Of a stretch of DNA of 10,126 nucleotides, positions 5,895 to 10,126 are shown piece by piece (position 1 is the stretch's first letter; each line of letters starts with the position of its first letter). The DNA comes from Bacteroidales bacterium (GTDB taxonomy: Bacteria > Bacteroidota > Bacteroidia > Bacteroidales > VadinHA17). The notes beneath the pieces were generated by a model that was not told the DNA's origin, made no database searches, and saw only the letters and a program-made list of their open reading frames with translations. Made by a program: the position numbers and the translations under genes. Location of the stretch: NCBI GenBank assembly GCA_013314865.1, contig JABUEV010000055.1, positions 1 through 10,126 of the forward strand, in the 5' to 3' direction.

Positions 5895-7964
5895 TCAGGG
5901 ATTTTCTCCCCTGCTCTGCTTCACAACATAAGTTGCCATGCCTGATACAGGAATCCCCTCTCCGGTAATGCCTTCCACTATAATTTTGATTATCCCCGGT
6001 TTGTCTGAATTGGTAAACTCAATGAAATATGGAGTGTCGCTTTTGAGATGAATATTTGGCTCCCAGAAAACCAAGCTATGCTTGTCCGTTTTCCTTGATC
6101 TGTTCCAGCTAAGTTTCTTTATCTGTTCATGGAATATTCTTGGCTCATCAAACCCTTTCATAGTGAATGAGACTGATGTCACTTCAGGATTCTCCACATC
6201 ATTTTTCTGAATTGATAATATGCCTGTATTCAATTTTTCTGACACAGTCCGATCTCTCACTTTTTTGCTTCTGCCTGAATTATTCAAACCGGATTCCGAT
6301 CTGTTGGATAAGATTTTTGATTTATTAAAGTAATGCTTTTGGTAAGCAATTGTTTCATCTTCAATTTCAGCTGGGTTATAAATAACAGTATCAATGGTTA
6401 TATTTAACGGAGTTTTATTTGTTGCATTCGGCGAGGAAACAACTATTTTATTGTCCCCGGTAATATCGATATTGTCAAATCTGAAGCAACCCAGCGAATC
6501 TGTTTTTGTATATAATATATCAGAGATATTTTTGCCAAAGATTCCCATCGTTACCCCTACACCATCAGCAGGTGATGCACCTTCACGGATCTTTCCACTG
6601 ACAACAAATCCATTTTCGTTTTGAAATGCCATTCCGGGATCTTTCCATTTATAACCTCTCCATCCCTTGGTTAAAAGAAGCAGATCAAGGTTTTCCTTAC
6701 TGTCGGGATTAAAACTGTTAAAAAAATATGAGGGTTTCTCTACCGGTCCCGTAATTTCTGATTCAAGCAAAAACCATGAAGTTATTGTTGACGGAAATAA
6801 TGAGTCCGGTTTCGGAAATTGACTTTCAACAGCCGCCAGTGAAAAATTGCCTGATATGACTGAACCTGAGTCGCATAACAGCGAGAGTTTTATCCTGACT
6901 TTCTCATGAGGCTGGTATTCTTTTTTATCTGTTGAAATATTAATATGTGCATCTCTCTGTCCATAGTAAAATATTGACCTCTCACTTAGAATCAGACCTT
7001 TTTCATCGGTCAGCGTAAGACGAATAATGCCAGGAGGGAATTCAATAACAGGGATTTCAAAATGGCTTACAATTGAAGAAATCCTGAGTTTAACGCTTCT
7101 TACCACCACATTACGGGACGAAAGGGTCAGGTTAAGATTCTTTTCAAATAGTGAGGCAGCTGTTTTGGCGTTGGTTCTTAATGTCACCAGCAACGTGTTT
7201 GGTGCAGAAAATGACGCACTCAGAGATATTCCTGTCTGATGAACCTCAGGAAGAGGTACTTTTTTCATCTCACCTGATGAATTCTTCACTATAGTGTAAT
7301 AACTCTCTCCAGGATGTGGTCTGAACATAAAATATCCCATTCCTGAATGGCTGGTTTTAAAAGATGTTATACTGTCACCATTTGCCGAAAAGAGACTCCC
7401 TGAGAGAGTACAACTCCTGCCTGATCCATCTTCAGCTTTAAAGGCCACTTTGGAAATTACATTTTCAACAAGTGAGCCACCCTCCGGAAAATATCTTATC
7501 TTAAAATCACTTAAAATCGAAACAGTATCAGTTATTAGTCCGAAATCAGTATCTGCCGGATTGACAATTTTAATCTGCTTTCTGAAAAAAAATTCAGAAT
7601 CATAATTGCGCATGTGGTTTGTGTATGCCCTGATCAGATAATTGCCAGACGCAAGTGATTCGCCCAGATGAAAATCCCCGTTTCCTGTGCCGTTCTCAAT
7701 TCTTACAATCTTGCTCATCAGAATTTCAGGTTTTGGAGAAATAAGTTCAACATGCAGATTATTTGTGTTCAGGGAAAGAAGGTTAGTAGCCGGATCAATT
7801 ACATATGCCTTAAACCAGATATCATCACCTGAACGGTAATGACTGCGGTCAATATGAAGATAAACTTTTTCTGCAACCTGATCGGGATTCACCTGCCCTG
7901 CAGATGACATGGCAACGGCCAGCATGAAACCAAACAGAATCCTTACTTTTTCCGAAACTGACAT
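5895..7964 (-). CDS. Periplasmic MG2-like multi-domain protein of a Bacteroidetes family, function unknown
   Basis: The ATG at 7962-7964 gives 689 residues; a TTG two codons upstream is also possible. A signal peptide (about 1-23, cut before QVNPDQV) directs export. The MG2-like beta sandwich (about 33-134) has EKVYLHIDRSHYRSGDDIWF and SGNYLIRAYTNHMRNY. A second domain starts with IRYFPEGGSLV (156-166). A third follows at about 245-335, then YQPHEKVRIKL (350-360) and the family motif LLLTKGWRGYKW (429-440). A carboxypeptidase-regulatory-like domain (about 453-512) and a final strand-rich domain with FWEPNI (633-638) and EGITGEG (664-670) close the chain. Such proteins resemble alpha-2-macroglobulin N-terminal domains. 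Many relatives that I recall also carry a TonB plug-like domain, which I do not see here. It may form a transcription unit with the CE4-GH10 gene downstream. Confidence 0.82.
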   Translation of the reverse strand: MSVSEKVRILFGFMLAVAMSSAGQVNPDQVAEKVYLHIDRSHYRSGDDIWFKAYVIDPATNLLSLNTNNLHVELISPKPEILMSKIVRIENGTGNGDFHLGESLASGNYLIRAYTNHMRNYDSEFFFRKQIKIVNPADTDFGLITDTVSILSDFKIRYFPEGGSLVENVISKVAFKAEDGSGRSCTLSGSLFSANGDSITSFKTSHSGMGYFMFRPHPGESYYTIVKNSSGEMKKVPLPEVHQTGISLSASFSAPNTLLVTLRTNAKTAASLFEKNLNLTLSSRNVVVRSVKLRISSIVSHFEIPVIEFPPGIIRLTLTDEKGLILSERSIFYYGQRDAHINISTDKKEYQPHEKVRIKLSLLCDSGSVISGNFSLAAVESQFPKPDSLFPSTITSWFLLESEITGPVEKPSYFFNSFNPDSKENLDLLLLTKGWRGYKWKDPGMAFQNENGFVVSGKIREGASPADGVGVTMGIFGKNISDILYTKTDSLGCFRFDNIDITGDNKIVVSSPNATNKTPLNITIDTVIYNPAEIEDETIAYQKHYFNKSKILSNRSESGLNNSGRSKKVRDRTVSEKLNTGILSIQKNDVENPEVTSVSFTMKGFDEPRIFHEQIKKLSWNRSRKTDKHSLVFWEPNIHLKSDTPYFIEFTNSDKPGIIKIIVEGITGEGIPVSGMATYVVKQSRGENP

Positions 7965-7970
7965 AAGCAA

Positions 7971-8284
7971 TGACCCTGACTTATTTTGTAAAAGTTAAAT
8001 AAAAAGTAGTGAACAGACAAAATATAGTTTTTAGGTGTTCAGAGGCCTTTTGCATTATTGATTTGTTTTGAAATTTCCTGAATTAAAAACCACTTTTGCT
8101 GAATTGATTTTATTAGTAACTTTATAATACATCAATAGCTTTGGCTGACCGTAAATTGAAGATACTGAGATTAAAGCGGACTTCAGGAATCATTCATTAA
8201 AGATTTGATTGTAATAAATTATGGCGATTTAAAAAATGAATTTCATAAACTACTGATTTATAATAAATAATACAGGGTCTGATT
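7971..8284. other. AT-rich divergent intergenic region
   Basis: This 314-nt gap separates the minus-strand MG2-like gene from the plus-strand GH97 gene, so it should hold both promoters. On the plus side there is a good -7 box at 8136-8143. On the minus side the nearest candidate is TATATTTTG (8026-8018), which has one extra T compared with the consensus and no TTG at the right distance. I see no open frame, RNA gene or clear operator palindrome here. Confidence 0.6.
8113..8143 (+). promoter_or_regulatory. Candidate promoter of the GH97 gene
   Basis: TAGCTTTG at 8136-8143 matches the TAnnTTTG -7 box exactly. The -33 position carries TTA (8113-8115, spacing 20) instead of TTG. Transcription from about 8150 would leave a leader of roughly 135 nt before the start codon, long enough for regulation, though no recognisable riboswitch or stable hairpin is evident. 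Confidence 0.4.
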
Positions 8285-10126
8285 ATGAAAAGAATTCTTC
8301 TGCAAACATTGCTTATTCTGCTGTGTTACTCGGCTTTTCCTCAAAAATACGGACTCACATCTCCCGATGGAAAGCTTACAGCCGGAATTGAGATTGACAA
8401 TGGAATTTATGTCGCTCTGCTTAAGGGGAGAAACCCTCTTATACGATTTGGCAATATCGCAATAGAAAATTATTATGTTGCAGAAAGGAATGCTGATTTC
8501 AAAGTGCAGAAAGTCACAAACAGACAGGTTAATGAAACTGTCAGTCCTGAGATACGCGAAAAGTCAGCTTCATATACAAATTCTTTTAATGAGCTGGAAA
8601 TCAGGTTCAGAAAAAATTATGCCGTCACTTTCAGGCTTTATAATGAAGGTCTTGCATATAGATTCTCACTTTCCGAAAAGGACAGTCTGAGAATTATAAA
8701 GGAAAATCTTGATATTTATTTTGATCCGGGCGATTCCCTCAGGTTTCAGTCGTCCGAAACCTTCAATTCAGCTTATGAAACGCCTTACGAACATCAGAGA
8801 GTTGAGGGAATAAAAGCCGGAAAGCTTATCAGTCTGCCTGTTCTCGTCGAAAAACAGGGAGGTAATTTCATAATGATCACTGAATCTGATCTTTATGATT
8901 ACCCGGGATTATGGTTCCAGGGGACGGGACAAAAAATGCTTTCAGCAATACACCCGCCCTACCCTAAAACTCTTACCAGCTCTGGCAATGCTTATGGCAG
9001 AAATCAGGTTGCGGAATCATATAATTATATTGCATGGGTAAAAGGCACCAGAACCTTTCCCTGGAGAATATTTGCAGTGGCTGGCAATGAGAAAGATCTG
9101 ATAGCTAACAATATGGTTTACCTTCTGTCGCCGCCGTGTGCTGTCAAGGATGTCTCATGGATCAAACCGGGTGTCGTAATGTTCGACTGGTGGGGTAAAC
9201 ACAACATATACGGCGTTGATTTCAAATCGGGCATCAATACGGAAACTGCAAAATACTATATCGACTTTTGTGCCCGCAATGGCTTCAGGTATTTTCTGTT
9301 TGACGACGGCTGGAGCCAAAGTGATAACCTGCTGGAAGTGGTGCCCGGGCTGGACATGCAAGCGGTAACTGCCTATGGAAAGGAAAAAGGTGTGGATATA
9401 ATGCTCTGGATGATATGGCATACGCTTGAAAAGCAATGGGATCAGGCATTCGACCAGTTTGAGAAATGGGGTATCAAAGGCATAAAAGTTGATTTTATGA
9501 ACCGGGATGATCAGCCTATGGTCAGGTTTTATGAAAAAGTAGCCCGTGAAACAGCTGAAAGAAAAATGGTTGTGGATTTTCACGGGGCATACAAGCCCTG
9601 CGGACTCAGCCGGAAATACCCGAATGTGCTTACTCGTGAGGCTTTGATTGAGTTCGAATACAACGGATGGACTGATTACGATAATCCGGTACATCATAAT
9701 CTACTGCCATATATAAGGATGTTTGCAGGTGCAATGGATTACATTCCCGCTACAATGAGGAACTCCACAAAGTCCAACTTTCGTCCTGTCGGCGATTATC
9801 CTATGGGTCAGGGCACAAGGGCACATTCCATGGCTCTGTTTGTAATCCTTAGCAGTCCGATGACAATGCTTCCCGATTCACCGTCAGATTATTACCTGGA
9901 AAAAGAATGCACTGATTTTATAAGGAGAATACCGGTAGTATGGGATGAAACGAAGCTTATTGACGGCCGTATAGCAAAATATACTGTTATTTTGCGCAGT
10001 GCTGGAAATGAATGGTATATCGGAGCAATAACCAACTGGACACCAAGAAACCTGGATGTCAAGACAGATTTTTTACCTCCCGGCAGATACAGACTGGAAG
10101 CAATACAGGACGGTGTTAACGCCGGA
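8285..10126 (+). CDS. GH97 family glycoside hydrolase, retaining (alpha-galactosidase-like) type, 3' end cut by window edge
   Basis: The ATG at 8285 opens a frame that stays open for 614 codons to the window end. A signal peptide (MKRILLQTLLILLCYSAFPQ, about 20 residues) predicts export. The GH97 N-terminal beta domain covers about 22-285 (SPDGKLTAGIEIDNG). The catalytic barrel starts near KDVSWIKPG (288-296) and has FDWW, FDDGWS (339-344), KVDFMNRDDQ with D403, FHGAYKP with H433, and TREALIEFE with E452 and E458. The C-terminal beta domain begins near 530 and is incomplete. In this family inverting alpha-glucosidases such as SusB use a glutamate after the His of the HE motif. Here that position is glycine (HG), and an aspartate sits in VDF, the pattern of the retaining branch. 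The spacing D403-E458 (55 residues) equals that of the catalytic pair D415/E470 I recall for the Bacteroides alpha-galactosidase BT1871. The substrate is predicted, not proven. Confidence 0.92.
   Translation, partial: MKRILLQTLLILLCYSAFPQKYGLTSPDGKLTAGIEIDNGIYVALLKGRNPLIRFGNIAIENYYVAERNADFKVQKVTNRQVNETVSPEIREKSASYTNSFNELEIRFRKNYAVTFRLYNEGLAYRFSLSEKDSLRIIKENLDIYFDPGDSLRFQSSETFNSAYETPYEHQRVEGIKAGKLISLPVLVEKQGGNFIMITESDLYDYPGLWFQGTGQKMLSAIHPPYPKTLTSSGNAYGRNQVAESYNYIAWVKGTRTFPWRIFAVAGNEKDLIANNMVYLLSPPCAVKDVSWIKPGVVMFDWWGKHNIYGVDFKSGINTETAKYYIDFCARNGFRYFLFDDGWSQSDNLLEVVPGLDMQAVTAYGKEKGVDIMLWMIWHTLEKQWDQAFDQFEKWGIKGIKVDFMNRDDQPMVRFYEKVARETAERKMVVDFHGAYKPCGLSRKYPNVLTREALIEFEYNGWTDYDNPVHHNLLPYIRMFAGAMDYIPATMRNSTKSNFRPVGDYPMGQGTRAHSMALFVILSSPMTMLPDSPSDYYLEKECTDFIRRIPVVWDETKLIDGRIAKYTVILRSAGNEWYIGAITNWTPRNLDVKTDFLPPGRYRLEAIQDGVNAG

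Noticed and set aside
9155..9697. Minus-strand 180-codon open frame
   Set aside because: Lies antisense to the GH97 catalytic barrel, which shows FDDGW, VDFM and TRE motifs in the plus frame. It is a shadow.

Overview
The window looks like a chromosomal segment of a member of the Bacteroidetes (Bacteroidota), probably Bacteroidales or a close relative. The reasons are: (i) the gene order cinA - rpmB - rpmG - DUF4295 small protein - ftsY, which as I recall it is typical of this phylum; (ii) promoter-like sites of the Bacteroidetes type (TTG/TTTG about 19-21 nt before TAnnTTTG) and start codons without evident Shine-Dalgarno sequences; (iii) a protein family with MG2-like beta-sandwich domains and a GH97 enzyme, both characteristic of this phylum. 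It reads as ordinary chromosome: I see no phage, transposase, CRISPR array or toxin system.

Left part (1-2400, all minus strand): housekeeping. cinA (NMN amidase / MoaB-like fusion) is followed by rpmB (bL28), rpmG (bL33), a 51-residue DUF4295 protein and the 5' end of ftsY (SRP receptor). A strong hairpin/U-tract terminator lies between the DUF4295 gene and ftsY. Its U-tract runs straight into a perfect TATATTTG box that can serve as the ftsY promoter.

Middle part (2450-3760, minus strand): a small lipoprotein of unknown function with YD-like repeats, then a tRNA-Gly(CCC) with a textbook Bacteroidetes promoter. Immediately upstream of that promoter is a gene-free stretch of short degenerate repeats (7-mers of the ATTTCGG / GTTTCGG type, a repeated TAAGCGGGAGCGG 13-mer and a small GC hairpin).

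Right part (3764-10126): exported carbohydrate-related proteins. On the minus strand, a 689-residue periplasmic MG2-like protein is followed after 130 nt, which contain a long hairpin, by a two-domain enzyme with an N-terminal CE4/NodB deacetylase and a C-terminal GH10 xylanase-like domain. The GH10 part resembles the plant-type GH10 clade. Divergently, on the plus strand, lies a GH97 glycoside hydrolase cut by the right edge, with the residue pattern of the retaining (alpha-galactosidase-type) branch. The CE4-GH10 protein could remove ester groups from a xylan-like chain and cut its backbone, and the GH97 could remove alpha-linked sugars. That they act on the same polymer is inference, since no SusC/SusD pair or regulator is visible.

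No clearly new multi-gene system is visible. The most interesting items are the CE4-GH10 fusion, the overlapping terminator/promoter before ftsY, the repeat patch beside the tRNA gene, and the small DUF4295 protein in the ribosomal-protein operon.
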